From positions 62,001-126,000 of the forward strand of contig JAJZTF010000002.1 in assembly GCA_021821945.1 (NCBI GenBank): a DNA stretch of 64,000 nucleotides, given 5' to 3'. Position numbers and translations under genes: made by a program. The notes under the pieces were generated by a model, which was not told the DNA's origin, ran no database searches, and saw only the letters and a program-made list of their open reading frames with translations. The DNA comes from Pseudomonadota bacterium. GTDB taxonomy: Bacteria > Pseudomonadota > Gammaproteobacteria > Burkholderiales > Gallionellaceae. Positions 18,973-27,477 of the stretch are shown piece by piece; position 1 is the stretch's first letter; the number at the start of each line of letters is the position of its first letter.

Positions 18973-20127
18973 ATGAAAAAAATATTACTGATCTGCGTGC
19001 TGGCCGGCCATGCACTGATCGCGCAAGCGGGTGAAAACGACGGTAATAAGGGCGTGGAACCTGCCAGACATCACGTCAAGCACCACAAAAAGTCCCATCA
19101 CAAGGCGGTCCATCATCACAAGACCGTCCGGCATCACAAGACACATCATCAGACTGCTCACCGCGAATCCCCAAAAAACAGGGTGAGCGAGCCCGAGACT
19201 GCCAAGGTTGCAGCGATCATGGACGCGACGCCGATCGCGGATCATCCAAAAGCGGTTCAGGCGAATCTTCCCGAGGGCAATGAAAAGCCTGCCGCGGCGC
19301 ATGAAGCAAGCCTTGCGATGAAGTATGACACCAGGCTCAGCCTTTTCCAGCCTCATTCGAGCCCGAAGCTGCGCTCTTCCTTTGCGCTGGTCTATGACGA
19401 GGAGACGCAGCGTCCCCTGTATACCAAGAATCCCGACCAGATCACGCCGATTGCATCGATCACCAAGCTCATGACGGCGATGGTGGTGCTGGATGCAAAA
19501 CCCGATCTGGACGAGGAGATCCGCGTTTCCGAAGAGGATCTGGACACGCTCAAGGGCACGCATTCACGGCTGTCTGTCGGCACGACCTTCACCCGCAGGG
19601 AGATGCTGAACCTCGCGCTGATGTCATCCGAAAACCGCGCTGCATCGGCATTGGCCCGCTACTATCCGGGCGGAAAGGCGGCGGCCGTGGCGGCCATGAA
19701 CGCGAAGGCGCGCGAACTCGGCATGACGAACACGACTTTCCGCGATCCGACGGGACTGAATAGCCAGAACGTCTCGACAGCGCGCGACCTCGTGAAGATG
19801 GTTGCCGCCGCCCGCAAGTACAAGCTGATACACCAGTTCACGACCACTGCATCGCGGGTCATGGAAGCCAAGCGCGGGAGGGAGCTGCTGTTCAACAACA
19901 CCAATCCGCTGGTCAAGAGCAATTCGTGGGAGATCGGCCTCAGCAAGACCGGATTCATCAATGAGGCAGGGCGATGCCTGGTCATGCAGGCGCAGATCCG
20001 CCAGCATCCGGTCATCATCGTTCTGCTCGACTCGGTCGGGAAGAGCACCCGCATCGGCGATGCGAACCGTGTGAAGAAGTGGATAGAGAGCGCGAGCGTA
20101 CAGGCAGTCCCGATGCACCGCGGTTGA
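18973..20127 (+). CDS. pbpG: D-alanyl-D-alanine endopeptidase (PBP7/PbpG family) with a histidine-rich insert
   Basis: This 384-residue exported protein has a signal peptide (residues 1-18), a linker with 14 histidines between residues 33 and 63, and a penicillin-binding S11 peptidase domain from about 135. The catalytic motifs are Ser162-x-x-Lys165 (SITK), Ser219-Glu-Asn221 and Lys325-Thr-Gly. PBP7 cleaves peptide cross-links in murein in the periplasm. The His/Lys-rich linker is unusual and could bind metal or the anionic wall. ATG 18973 is chosen because the signal peptide starts there; an in-frame start 69 bases upstream would bury it. Confidence 0.92.
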   Translation: MKKILLICVLAGHALIAQAGENDGNKGVEPARHHVKHHKKSHHKAVHHHKTVRHHKTHHQTAHRESPKNRVSEPETAKVAAIMDATPIADHPKAVQANLPEGNEKPAAAHEASLAMKYDTRLSLFQPHSSPKLRSSFALVYDEETQRPLYTKNPDQITPIASITKLMTAMVVLDAKPDLDEEIRVSEEDLDTLKGTHSRLSVGTTFTRREMLNLALMSSENRAASALARYYPGGKAAAVAAMNAKARELGMTNTTFRDPTGLNSQNVSTARDLVKMVAAARKYKLIHQFTTTASRVMEAKRGRELLFNNTNPLVKSNSWEIGLSKTGFINEAGRCLVMQAQIRQHPVIIVLLDSVGKSTRIGDANRVKKWIESASVQAVPMHRG

Positions 20128-20145
20128 AGCTGTAGCCCCTGTTTG

Positions 20146-20167
20146 AGGCCCCTTTAAGCAGGGGCCT
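20146..20167 (+). terminator. Perfect hairpin after the PBP7-like gene
   Basis: AGGCCCCT at 20146-20153 pairs perfectly with AGGGGCCT at 20160-20167 around a 6-base loop. It lies 19 bases after the pbpG stop and 34 before the next start. There is no run of T after it, so it may be a weak terminator, an mRNA-stabilising hairpin or an operator. Confidence 0.5.
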
Positions 20168-20201
20168 GATGGGTATGTTCGATTAAACGGAAACAGGCGC
20201 A

Positions 20202-21170
20202 ATGGCGAAAAGATTAAGCAAGCTGAAAGTTCTGGTGGTCGAAGACAGCAAGGTCGCGCTCAAGGCGATCTCAGGTTACATCGAGGACATGGGCGTTCAG
20301 CCCTTCCTGGCGGAGAACGGCAAGGATGCGATAGACATCTACAACCGCGAGCGCCCCGACATCGTCCTGCTCGACATCATCCTGCCCGACACGGATGGCT
20401 ATGAGGTCGCTAAGGAAATCCGCAGGCTGCAGGGCAAGGACGAATGGACCGCGATCATATTCCTTTCGGTGATGTCCAAGGACGAGGACCTTGCGCGGGG
20501 CATAGAGGTGGGCGGCGACGATTACATCATGAAGCCAGTGGGCAGCGTGGTCGTGCAGGCCAAGGTGCGCGCGATGTACCGCCTGGTGCAGATGCAGCGC
20601 GCGCTGGTCAAGCTTGCGGGCCAGTTGAACGATGCGAATCAGGAACTGCAGCGGCTTTCGATGACGGACGGACTGACCGGCATCGCAAACCGCCGCATGT
20701 TCGACACGGTGCTGGCGCGCGAATGGCGGCGCTGTCTGAGGCTCAGCAAGCCTTTGTCTGTCGTGATGCTGGATGTGGATTACTTCAAGAAATACAACGA
20801 CAGATACGGGCATCAGGAGGGCGACGACTGCCTGGTCGCGGTCGCCAGTGAGGTTTCCCGCGCGGCCCCCCGCCCTGGCGACCTGGTCGCGCGCTACGGC
20901 GGCGAAGAATTCGTGATGATCCTTTCAGAGACCACCGAGAGCGGCGCGCACCTCGTCGCGGAACGCATCCGCCGGCAGGTCGAAAAGCTAAATCTGCCGC
21001 ACCAGGATTCCCCGTACGGGCATGTGACGGTGAGCTGCGGCATCTCCAGCGTCCAGCCCACGACAGGACTGACGCCGGAGATGCTGGTGAAGTCGGCCGA
21101 CAATGCGCTTTATCTTTCCAAGAACCAGGGGAGAAACATGATCACCTACCTGGATTACGGGCAGATCTGA
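20202..21170 (+). CDS. Response regulator with diguanylate cyclase output (REC-GGDEF, PleD-like)
   Basis: This 322-residue protein has a receiver domain (residues 8-125) with phospho-acceptor Asp58 in VLLDIILPD, and a GGDEF domain (about 160-320) with active-site GGEEF at 233-237. An RxxD inhibitory site (RPGD) sits exactly five residues before it. It should make cyclic di-GMP on phosphorylation and be product-inhibited. No histidine kinase is adjacent, so its partner is elsewhere. It converges with the outer-membrane-like gene, six bases apart. Confidence 0.94.
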   Translation: MAKRLSKLKVLVVEDSKVALKAISGYIEDMGVQPFLAENGKDAIDIYNRERPDIVLLDIILPDTDGYEVAKEIRRLQGKDEWTAIIFLSVMSKDEDLARGIEVGGDDYIMKPVGSVVVQAKVRAMYRLVQMQRALVKLAGQLNDANQELQRLSMTDGLTGIANRRMFDTVLAREWRRCLRLSKPLSVVMLDVDYFKKYNDRYGHQEGDDCLVAVASEVSRAAPRPGDLVARYGGEEFVMILSETTESGAHLVAERIRRQVEKLNLPHQDSPYGHVTVSCGISSVQPTTGLTPEMLVKSADNALYLSKNQGRNMITYLDYGQI

Positions 21171-21176
21171 AACACA

Positions 21177-21896
21177 TCAGAAGAACTCGTATTCAAGGCG
21201 GGCAAGCAGCGTTCTGGAGGGCGCACCGGGATTGATCCCGAACACGACGCCCAGGCTGTATTCCATCTCCTTTCCGCCTCTTGATCTCAGTTCGCCGGAG
21301 AACACCGGGCCTATCTGGTAGGCGTTGTCTGCCGGGCGCAGGTAGACTTCCATGCCTGGCGTGTAGGTCGAGCGTCCTGCGTTGATGTTGTATCCCATGC
21401 TGTAGGCCGCGCGGTATGCGTAGGCGCTGCTTTGGCCCGCACCTACCTCCTTGCCGAATATGAGATTGAACCGCTGGTCCACATGACCGGTTATCTTCTC
21501 AAGCAGCGGACCGAATTCCAGCGTGCTGGGCACTCCCTGCAGCTTGCTGTGCGCATAGGCGGCCAGGAAGCCGACATTGGCCCAGTATTCTCCGGGTGAG
21601 GTCAGCTGGAAGGTGTTTTCGAGTTCGTAACCGGACGGGTGAGACTGGCCTCCCGGGTCGCGGTTGAATTCCCCGACATAGGCTTCAGCCTTCCACCAGC
21701 TCGTGAAGCTGTGCGCCACCGAGATGTTGTATCCGCTTGCGCCGTTTAGCGTGCTGCGCCCATCCCGCGTGCTGAATCCGTATGTCTCCACCTCGGTCTG
21801 CCCCTCCACCACGGTCGGCGAATAGACGATGAAGTCGTTGTCCGCATGGGCCGCGCTCGCGCAGAGGAAGAGCGCTGCGGCCGATAATTTTTTCAT
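21177..21896 (-). CDS. Exported beta-strand-rich protein, probable outer-membrane protein
   Basis: This 239-residue protein has a signal peptide cleaved after AHA (about residue 18) and alternating aromatic/polar strands ending in LLARLEYEFF, a terminal Phe typical of outer-membrane barrels. I do not recognise a named family. It is the last gene of a minus-strand set with the FTR1 permease and cupredoxin; its ATG overlaps the FTR1 stop by one base. A role connected with iron or another metal at the cell surface is suggested only by this position. Confidence 0.75.
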   Translation of the reverse strand: MKKLSAAALFLCASAAHADNDFIVYSPTVVEGQTEVETYGFSTRDGRSTLNGASGYNISVAHSFTSWWKAEAYVGEFNRDPGGQSHPSGYELENTFQLTSPGEYWANVGFLAAYAHSKLQGVPSTLEFGPLLEKITGHVDQRFNLIFGKEVGAGQSSAYAYRAAYSMGYNINAGRSTYTPGMEVYLRPADNAYQIGPVFSGELRSRGGKEMEYSLGVVFGINPGAPSRTLLARLEYEFF

Positions 21897-22714
21897 TATC
21901 CAGCCTTCTTCTTGCGGTTTCCGCCACAGGTGCGCATCAGCAGGAAGATGCTTGCGAACGTGCCCACGTAAAACAGGATCTGTATGCCGGATGGGCGTGC
22001 GATATAGCCGATCAGCACGTGCAGGAACTGCCCGAACAGGCTGTTCTGGCTCAGGATGCCGGAAGTGTTCCAGATGCCGTTGCCCAGGGATGGCAACACG
22101 CCCACCTGATTCAGAAAGCCCGCAGCCTGGGCTGCAAGTCCCGCTGCAAGCAGCAGGATCAACCAGCTCGTGACGCCGAAGAAATGTCTGGTCGGGATGC
22201 GCAGCAGCCCGAGATAAAGCAGCAGGCCGACCAGGATGCCGGCGATGACGCCGCCCAGCCCCCCGATCAGCATGTTCGCGCCCTGTTCCCCTCCCGTGGC
22301 GATCGCCCAGAGAAATAGCACGGCTTCCGAGCCTTCGCGCATCACGGCCGCCAGCGTGATCAGCATCAGCGCGGCCATGGGGCGCTGCCCCGATTCGACA
22401 TCCGCGCCGATCGCCCTGGCTTCCGTTGACAGCTGCCTGCCGTGCGCGCTCATCCAGACGTTATGCCAGGCCAGCATCGCCACCGCGCCCAACAGGACTG
22501 CTGCATTGAGCAGCGCCTGCGGGTTTCCGGAAAATTCGCTCGATGCGACATTGGCGAGCAGTGCGACGATGGCGGCACCCATGAGTCCGAGCAATGCGCC
22601 CGATGCAACCCAGCGCCCGCGATTTTCTATGCCGCGGCTTGCGCCGAGCACGATGGCGATGATGAGGGAGGCCTCGAGCACTTCGCGAAACATGATGATC
22701 GCGGTCGCGAGCAT
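21896..22714 (-). CDS. FTR1-family iron permease
   Basis: This 272-residue inner-membrane protein has about seven membrane segments and the two acidic FTR1 motifs, REVLE (10-14) and REGSE (126-130, a variant of REGLE). The family carries Fe(III) formed by a partner oxidase or cupredoxin. It starts two bases after the cupredoxin stop, and a Fur box precedes both, so it should be iron-repressed. The C-terminal tail is rich in Arg/Lys. Confidence 0.93.
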   Translation of the reverse strand: MLATAIIMFREVLEASLIIAIVLGASRGIENRGRWVASGALLGLMGAAIVALLANVASSEFSGNPQALLNAAVLLGAVAMLAWHNVWMSAHGRQLSTEARAIGADVESGQRPMAALMLITLAAVMREGSEAVLFLWAIATGGEQGANMLIGGLGGVIAGILVGLLLYLGLLRIPTRHFFGVTSWLILLLAAGLAAQAAGFLNQVGVLPSLGNGIWNTSGILSQNSLFGQFLHVLIGYIARPSGIQILFYVGTFASIFLLMRTCGGNRKKKAG

Positions 22715-22716
22715 GA

Positions 22717-23046
22717 TCAGTTCCCCCTTGCCTTGACGGAGATGCTGCCCTTCATGTCGTGGTCGAAATCGTTGAAGAACTGGTAGCTGCCGGCTTCCAG
22801 GGGGCCGACATAGATCGCGGTCTCGCCATGGCCGGGCACGATGATCTCGCGCGAGAGATCATAGCTCTCGAATTCGACCGGGACCGCATTCTGGTTGCGG
22901 ATCACGATTTTCGTCTTGACTCCGGCCGGGATGCTGAGCTCTGAGGGAGTGAATTTCTGGTGGTCCGCTGTCAGGGTGATTTCGTCGGCCGCAAACGCAA
23001 TGTTCGCGAGTGCGGCAACCATTAGCAGAGATAGTGTGAGTCGCAT
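22717..23046 (-). CDS. Exported cupredoxin-like protein (EfeO N-domain type)
   Basis: This 109-residue protein has a signal peptide (AFA at 17-19) and a cupredoxin-1 domain with FTPSELSIPAG, VEFESYDLSREIIVPG and a C-terminal FFNDFDHDMKGSI segment. Classic type-1 copper ligands are not all present; the domain resembles that fused to EfeO and found beside FTR1 permeases. It probably passes iron to the permease in the periplasm. It is the first gene of the operon, behind an AAGGGG site and a Fur box. Confidence 0.87.
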   Translation of the reverse strand: MRLTLSLLMVAALANIAFAADEITLTADHQKFTPSELSIPAGVKTKIVIRNQNAVPVEFESYDLSREIIVPGHGETAIYVGPLEAGSYQFFNDFDHDMKGSISVKARGN

Positions 23047-23070
23047 TTCATGCCCCTTTCAAATGAGTAT

Positions 23071-23122
23071 GCTAATGCTAATCATTCTCATTTGTAATTG
23101 CAACAACTTTCTTTGCTATAAT
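23071..23122. promoter_or_regulatory. Fur box with fur promoter
   Basis: GCTAATGCTAATCATTCTC at 23071-23089 matches the 19-base Fur consensus (GATAATGATAATCATTATC) at 16 positions, and AAATGAG/CTCATTT arms extend the symmetry. It lies between the divergent cupredoxin-FTR1 and fur genes. A perfect TATAAT at 23117-23122 with TTGTAA at 23092-23097 (spacer 19) may serve fur. The site should let Fur repress iron uptake and itself when iron is plentiful. Confidence 0.85.
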
Positions 23123-23152
23123 CCATCCACACCATCGTGCGGAGGCATCGCC

Positions 23153-23578
23153 ATGAACGAATTGACTCATCTCAAGAGCGCGGGACTCAAGTCCACGCTT
23201 CCCAGACTCAAGGTGCTAAGCCTCTTCGAAAGCGGCAGCGAGCGCCATCTGAGCGCGGAGGACGTCTACAAGAAACTGCTTGCAAGCGGCGACGATGTCG
23301 GGCTTGCGACCGTATACAGGGTGCTGAACCAGTTCGAGCAGGCCGGGCTTCTGGTGAAGCATCACTTCGAGGGCGACAAGTCGGTTTTCGAGCTCAACCA
23401 GGGGGATCACCACGACCACATCGTGTGCCTCCAGTGCGGAAGGGTTGAGGAGTTTTACGACGCGACCATAGAGCAGCGCCAGAAGAAGGCGGCTGCAGAG
23501 CGCGGCTTCGAGCTGCACGACCATTCGCTTTACATCTACGCAAACTGCGTGAAGCCTAAATGCCAGTTCAGGAACTGA
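23153..23578 (+). CDS. fur: Ferric uptake regulator Fur
   Basis: This 141-residue protein has the Fur winged helix (TLPRLKVLSLFES, VGLATVYRVLNQFEQAGL), the metal-binding GDHHDHIVC segment, the CLQCG zinc pair and a second pair in NCVKPKC. ATG 23153 follows GGAGG at 23141-23145. It is divergent from the iron-uptake pair it probably represses. Its last 11 bases overlap the 3' end of the convergent P-type ATPase gene. Confidence 0.95.
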   Translation: MNELTHLKSAGLKSTLPRLKVLSLFESGSERHLSAEDVYKKLLASGDDVGLATVYRVLNQFEQAGLLVKHHFEGDKSVFELNQGDHHDHIVCLQCGRVEEFYDATIEQRQKKAAAERGFELHDHSLYIYANCVKPKCQFRN

Positions 23579-26063
23579 GCCTTCCTTTAAGGGCATGGCC
23601 CAGCCCCCCCGTGGCCAGCGCGGAAAGCAGGCCAACAAGCAGTATCAGGGATACGCCTCCCGAGAAGTGAAAGAGCTCCCGCAGCATCGGGATGGTCAGC
23701 ACGAGCAGAAGAGCCCCCGTGCTGCCCAGCAACACCCAGGAAAGCGCGGCATTCCCCTGCGTTCTTGAAGGCGAACGGTTGATCAGGACCAGCGCGATGT
23801 TCCCTGCGACCATGCCGCTGAAGACGAACGCGCGCACCGTGTCCACGTTTGAAAACCGCAAGGATGCCCATGCATAGACGATGAGGGCGATGAGCAGTGC
23901 GGCCGTTCCTTGCCACAGACTGAGGTGCAGCCGCCTGCCCGAGAACAGCTTTTCAGCCGCACTCCGCGGCGGGCGCGCCATGATGTTTTTTTCTTCCGCT
24001 TCGCTCTCGAAGAATATCGAACAGGTCGGGCCTATGATCAGTTCGAGAAACATGATGTGCGCGGGCATCAGGATCAGATCCCTTCCAAGCAGAACGGGCA
24101 GCATCGCGATGCCGACGATGGGAACATGAACCGAAAGGGTATAGCTCATCGCCCGGCGCAGATTGTCGTATATGCGCCGCCCCAGGCGCACCGCCGTGAC
24201 GAGGGAGGTGAAGTCGTCATCCAGAAGTACCAGGGCGGCCGCTTCGCGCGCGACGTCCGTGCCGCGGTTTCCCATCGCGACGCCTATGTGCGCCGCCTTG
24301 AGCGCGGGCGCATCGTTCACGCCATCTCCGGTCATCGCGACGATTTCATTGTTGGCCTTGAGATTCTCGACCAGGCGCAATTTCTGCTGAGGCGCGATGC
24401 GCGCGAACACCTGCACGTTCCTGAGGCTGGCCCTAAGCGCTTCGTCGGATAACGCGGAAAGCTCCGAACCCGTGATGACCTGCTCGCCAGACAGGCCGAG
24501 CTCGCGGCCTATCGCGGTGGCGGTCCTGGCATGGTCTCCGGTGATCATCACGACCCTGATGCCGGCGCTGCGGCACTGGGCAATCGCTTCCCTGACGCCT
24601 TCCCTCAGGGGATCTGCGAGCCCAAGCAATCCGACGAAGGAGAATTCGATGTCGTGCTGCTGCCTGGGCCAGTGCTGCCCCGGGATTAGTCCGGCGCGCG
24701 CAACACCCAGCACGCGCAGCCCTTCGTCGGCCATGCCGGAGGCGATGCGCGAGATCGCGTCCGCTTCGCTCTCGTCGAGATGGCAGAGGTCTATGATGGC
24801 TTCGGGCGCACCCTTGGCTGCGACCATGTGATGCGGCTGATCCTCTCCCTGCCACACATGGGACATTGCGAGCATCTCCGGGGAGAGGCTGTATTCGTGG
24901 ACGATCTCCCAGTTTTCGTGCAGGTGCCCGCTGCCGTCCAGCGTGCGCCTGCCGAGCTCGTGCAGCGCTTTTTCCATCGGATCGAAGGGGGCCTTTTCGC
25001 TTGCCAGTATGCCGAATTCGACAAGCTCATGCCAAGGCTCCGGAAGATCCTCGAGCGCCTTGACATCGAGCATCATGCCGCTTCCATAGAGCTTCCTGAT
25101 CGACATGCGGTTCTGCGTCAGGGTGCCCGTCTTGTCCGTGCAGAGCACGGTGGTGGCGCCCAGCGTCTCGATCGCGTCCAGCCTGCGCGTGAGCACGCGG
25201 TGCTGGGAGATGCGCCACGCGCCAAGGGACATGAACACGGAAAGGATCACCGGGAATTCCTCCGGCAGGCTGGACATCGCGAGCGTGATTCCCGAGAGCA
25301 GGGCATTCAGCCAGTGGCCCCGCGTATAGCCGTAGATCAGGACCAGGCTCGCGCAGATGAAGGCGGCTGTCAGCGCAAGCCGGCGGACAAGATAGGCTGT
25401 CTGTATGCGCAGGGGGGATGTGCCGGATGAGGTGTGCTCGAGGGACTTGCCGATTTTCCCGATGGCGCTCGATTTGCCTGTCGCAATCACGCGCGCGATG
25501 CCGCTGCCCTGGACCAGAACCGTGCCTGCATAGACATAGGGCTGGTCGTCGCCCCCGGGCTCCATTGCCGCATCCTGATCTCCCGCCTGTTTGCGCACGG
25601 GAACGGACTCCCCGGTCAGCATGGATTCGTCGACCATCAGGTCATTGCAGCTGATCAGCACCGCATCGGCCGAAACGCGGTCACCCTCCGACAGCAGGAG
25701 AATGTCGCCTTTCACGACCTCGCGCCCCGCGATGCGCTGGGGCTTTCCATCCCTCATGACCTTTGCGCGCGGACTCGACAATTCTCTCAGGGCTTCGAGC
25801 ACCCTTTCGCTCTTCTGCGCCTGGAAAACCGTGATGGCGATCACGATCAGCACGAAGCAGAGCAGCATCAGTGCATCTTCGAGGCTGCCCAGAAGAAGAT
25901 AGATGACGCCGGCGGCGAGAAGAAGCAGAAACATCGGTTCGCGCAGGACCTCGGCTGCGATTTCGTGCACGCGCCGGGCGCGCGGCGGCGCGAGTTCGTT
26001 GTAGCCCTCCTCGGTCAGCCGCCTTTCTGCTTCGGGCGTGGTAAGGCCCAGTTCTGCGCTCAT
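23568..26063 (-). CDS. P2-type cation-transporting ATPase
   Basis: This 831-residue ion pump has the N-terminal cation-ATPase domain (GLTTPEAERRLTEEGYNE), actuator LTGESVPV, phosphorylated Asp310 in DKTGTLTQNR, and MTGDGVNDAPALK in the hinge. The ion-binding helix reads PEEFP where calcium pumps have PEGLP, so the cation is uncertain (Ca2+, Mn2+ or other). ATG 26063 fits the family N-terminus; an upstream frame adds 53 residues without homology. The gene converges on fur with an 11-base overlap. Confidence 0.9.
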   Translation of the reverse strand: MSAELGLTTPEAERRLTEEGYNELAPPRARRVHEIAAEVLREPMFLLLLAAGVIYLLLGSLEDALMLLCFVLIVIAITVFQAQKSERVLEALRELSSPRAKVMRDGKPQRIAGREVVKGDILLLSEGDRVSADAVLISCNDLMVDESMLTGESVPVRKQAGDQDAAMEPGGDDQPYVYAGTVLVQGSGIARVIATGKSSAIGKIGKSLEHTSSGTSPLRIQTAYLVRRLALTAAFICASLVLIYGYTRGHWLNALLSGITLAMSSLPEEFPVILSVFMSLGAWRISQHRVLTRRLDAIETLGATTVLCTDKTGTLTQNRMSIRKLYGSGMMLDVKALEDLPEPWHELVEFGILASEKAPFDPMEKALHELGRRTLDGSGHLHENWEIVHEYSLSPEMLAMSHVWQGEDQPHHMVAAKGAPEAIIDLCHLDESEADAISRIASGMADEGLRVLGVARAGLIPGQHWPRQQHDIEFSFVGLLGLADPLREGVREAIAQCRSAGIRVVMITGDHARTATAIGRELGLSGEQVITGSELSALSDEALRASLRNVQVFARIAPQQKLRLVENLKANNEIVAMTGDGVNDAPALKAAHIGVAMGNRGTDVAREAAALVLLDDDFTSLVTAVRLGRRIYDNLRRAMSYTLSVHVPIVGIAMLPVLLGRDLILMPAHIMFLELIIGPTCSIFFESEAEEKNIMARPPRSAAEKLFSGRRLHLSLWQGTAALLIALIVYAWASLRFSNVDTVRAFVFSGMVAGNIALVLINRSPSRTQGNAALSWVLLGSTGALLLVLTIPMLRELFHFSGGVSLILLVGLLSALATGGLGHALKGRLSS

Positions 26064-26199
26064 GTCGCAAGGCTCCCTGATTGCCAGGACCGAAGCATAT
26101 AGCAAAGATGATGTCGGCAGGCACAAGTTTTTTTTGCATTGGAACTTTGTTGGGTTAACATTGCCAGATTGCCCGTTTGGGTGCCAAGAAAGGAACGCG

Positions 26200-26724
26200 A
26201 TGAAGCAATACAGCAAACGCATGGTGATCGCTCACTGGTTGACTCTGGGGCTGCTTGTGCTGGCCTGGTATCTTGGCGATTCGCTTTCGGATTCCACAGA
26301 CGAGAGCCGTGCGACGCTGCTTGGCTATGTCGTTCACGCCACGGCAGGCATTGCATTGCTGCTGCTGATCGCGATGCGGCTCTTCTTCCGCGGCAAGGAT
26401 GGCACGCCGCCTGCCACCGGCAATGCGGTGATGGACAGGGTGGCCCACGGTGTTCATCACACCCTCTACCTTCTGCTCCTCCTGGTGCCGATAACCGGCA
26501 TACTGACCGTGCTGCGAAGCAGCGTGGCCAAGGCTCTGCTGGCGGGCGATGCGAGCATGCTTCCCAAGGCGCATGGCTTTCACGGACTTTTGGTGCACAA
26601 ACTGCATGGGACGCTCGTGAACGTGCTGATCGCGGTGGTGGTGCTCCATGTGCTGGCCGCGCTGAAGCATCAGTTCATCGACAAGGACGGCCTGCTCGAG
26701 CGCATGATGCTGCGCAGGAAATAG
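26200..26724 (+). CDS. Cytochrome b561
   Basis: This 174-residue membrane protein has four hydrophobic helices and the paired histidines of the bacterial b561 family: His15 (IAHW), HATAG, HGVHHTLY and the C-terminal VVLHVLAALKH. It probably moves electrons between quinol and a periplasmic acceptor such as superoxide. AAGGAA precedes ATG 26200. It is divergent from the P-type ATPase and tail-to-tail with the next gene, so it is transcribed alone. Confidence 0.9.
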   Translation: MKQYSKRMVIAHWLTLGLLVLAWYLGDSLSDSTDESRATLLGYVVHATAGIALLLLIAMRLFFRGKDGTPPATGNAVMDRVAHGVHHTLYLLLLLVPITGILTVLRSSVAKALLAGDASMLPKAHGFHGLLVHKLHGTLVNVLIAVVVLHVLAALKHQFIDKDGLLERMMLRRK

Positions 26725-26727
26725 CGG

Positions 26728-27477
26728 TCACAAGATCAGCCGGTTGTTTGCGCAGGTTCTGGCCTTTGCCAGCCTCGCAATCGTGGGGAGCAGGTTGAGG
26801 CCTGTTTCCTCCCTGAGTTTGAGCGCGTCATCCTTCATGTCTTCAAGATCGATGCAGACCTCCTCCCCTTCGGCGGCGAAGGCGATGGTGTTGCCGCTCT
26901 CGCAGGATGGGAACATCAGCGCGCGCTCATCGAATGCCTTGCGGATGGCGGCATATCCCAGGGGGACGCCTTTGGACAGAAGGTTGACCGCCATGATGCC
27001 CTGTTCGCCAAGCCGGCTTCTGCAGGCCTGATAGAAGGGCTGGCTGTTGAGCTGTCCTGGGTGCGCATGCTCGTTGAAGCCGTCCACCAGGACCAGGTCA
27101 AACTTCTTGTCGCTGGCAAGTACATAGTCCGCGCCATCGCCTATCACGATATGGATGCGTTTGTCATCCTCCGGAAGTTTGAAGAAATGCCTTGCAGCCG
27201 CCACGACGGCTGGCTCGATCTCGACCACGGTCAGATGGGAAAGTGGTCGATGACGGTACAGGAACTTGGTCAGAGAGGCCGCTCCCAGGCCTATCAGAAG
27301 CACTTTCCTTGGCCATCTCGGCCCTTCGCGAAGCAGAAGGGAAGTCATCATCTCGCGCGTGTATTCAAGCTCCAGATTCCAGGGGCGCGCGATGCGCATC
27401 GCCCCCTGTATCCAGGGGGAGCCGAAATGCAGGTAGCGCACGCCGGATTTCTCTGAGATGTCTATCGGAGTCGTCAT
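26728..27477 (-). CDS. Spermidine-synthase-like (SpeE fold) protein
   Basis: This 249-residue protein has a Rossmann-type aminopropyltransferase/methyltransferase fold: VLLIGLGAASL, VVEIEPAVVAAAR, IGDGADYV and DLVLVDGFNE. It is shorter than SpeE (about 285) and lacks a clear polyamine-pocket signature, so a true spermidine synthase is uncertain. Its ATG overlaps the stop of the upstream hydrate dehydratase gene by 4 bases, making a two-gene operon. Confidence 0.78.
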   Translation of the reverse strand: MTTPIDISEKSGVRYLHFGSPWIQGAMRIARPWNLELEYTREMMTSLLLREGPRWPRKVLLIGLGAASLTKFLYRHRPLSHLTVVEIEPAVVAAARHFFKLPEDDKRIHIVIGDGADYVLASDKKFDLVLVDGFNEHAHPGQLNSQPFYQACRSRLGEQGIMAVNLLSKGVPLGYAAIRKAFDERALMFPSCESGNTIAFAAEGEEVCIDLEDMKDDALKLREETGLNLLPTIARLAKARTCANNRLIL

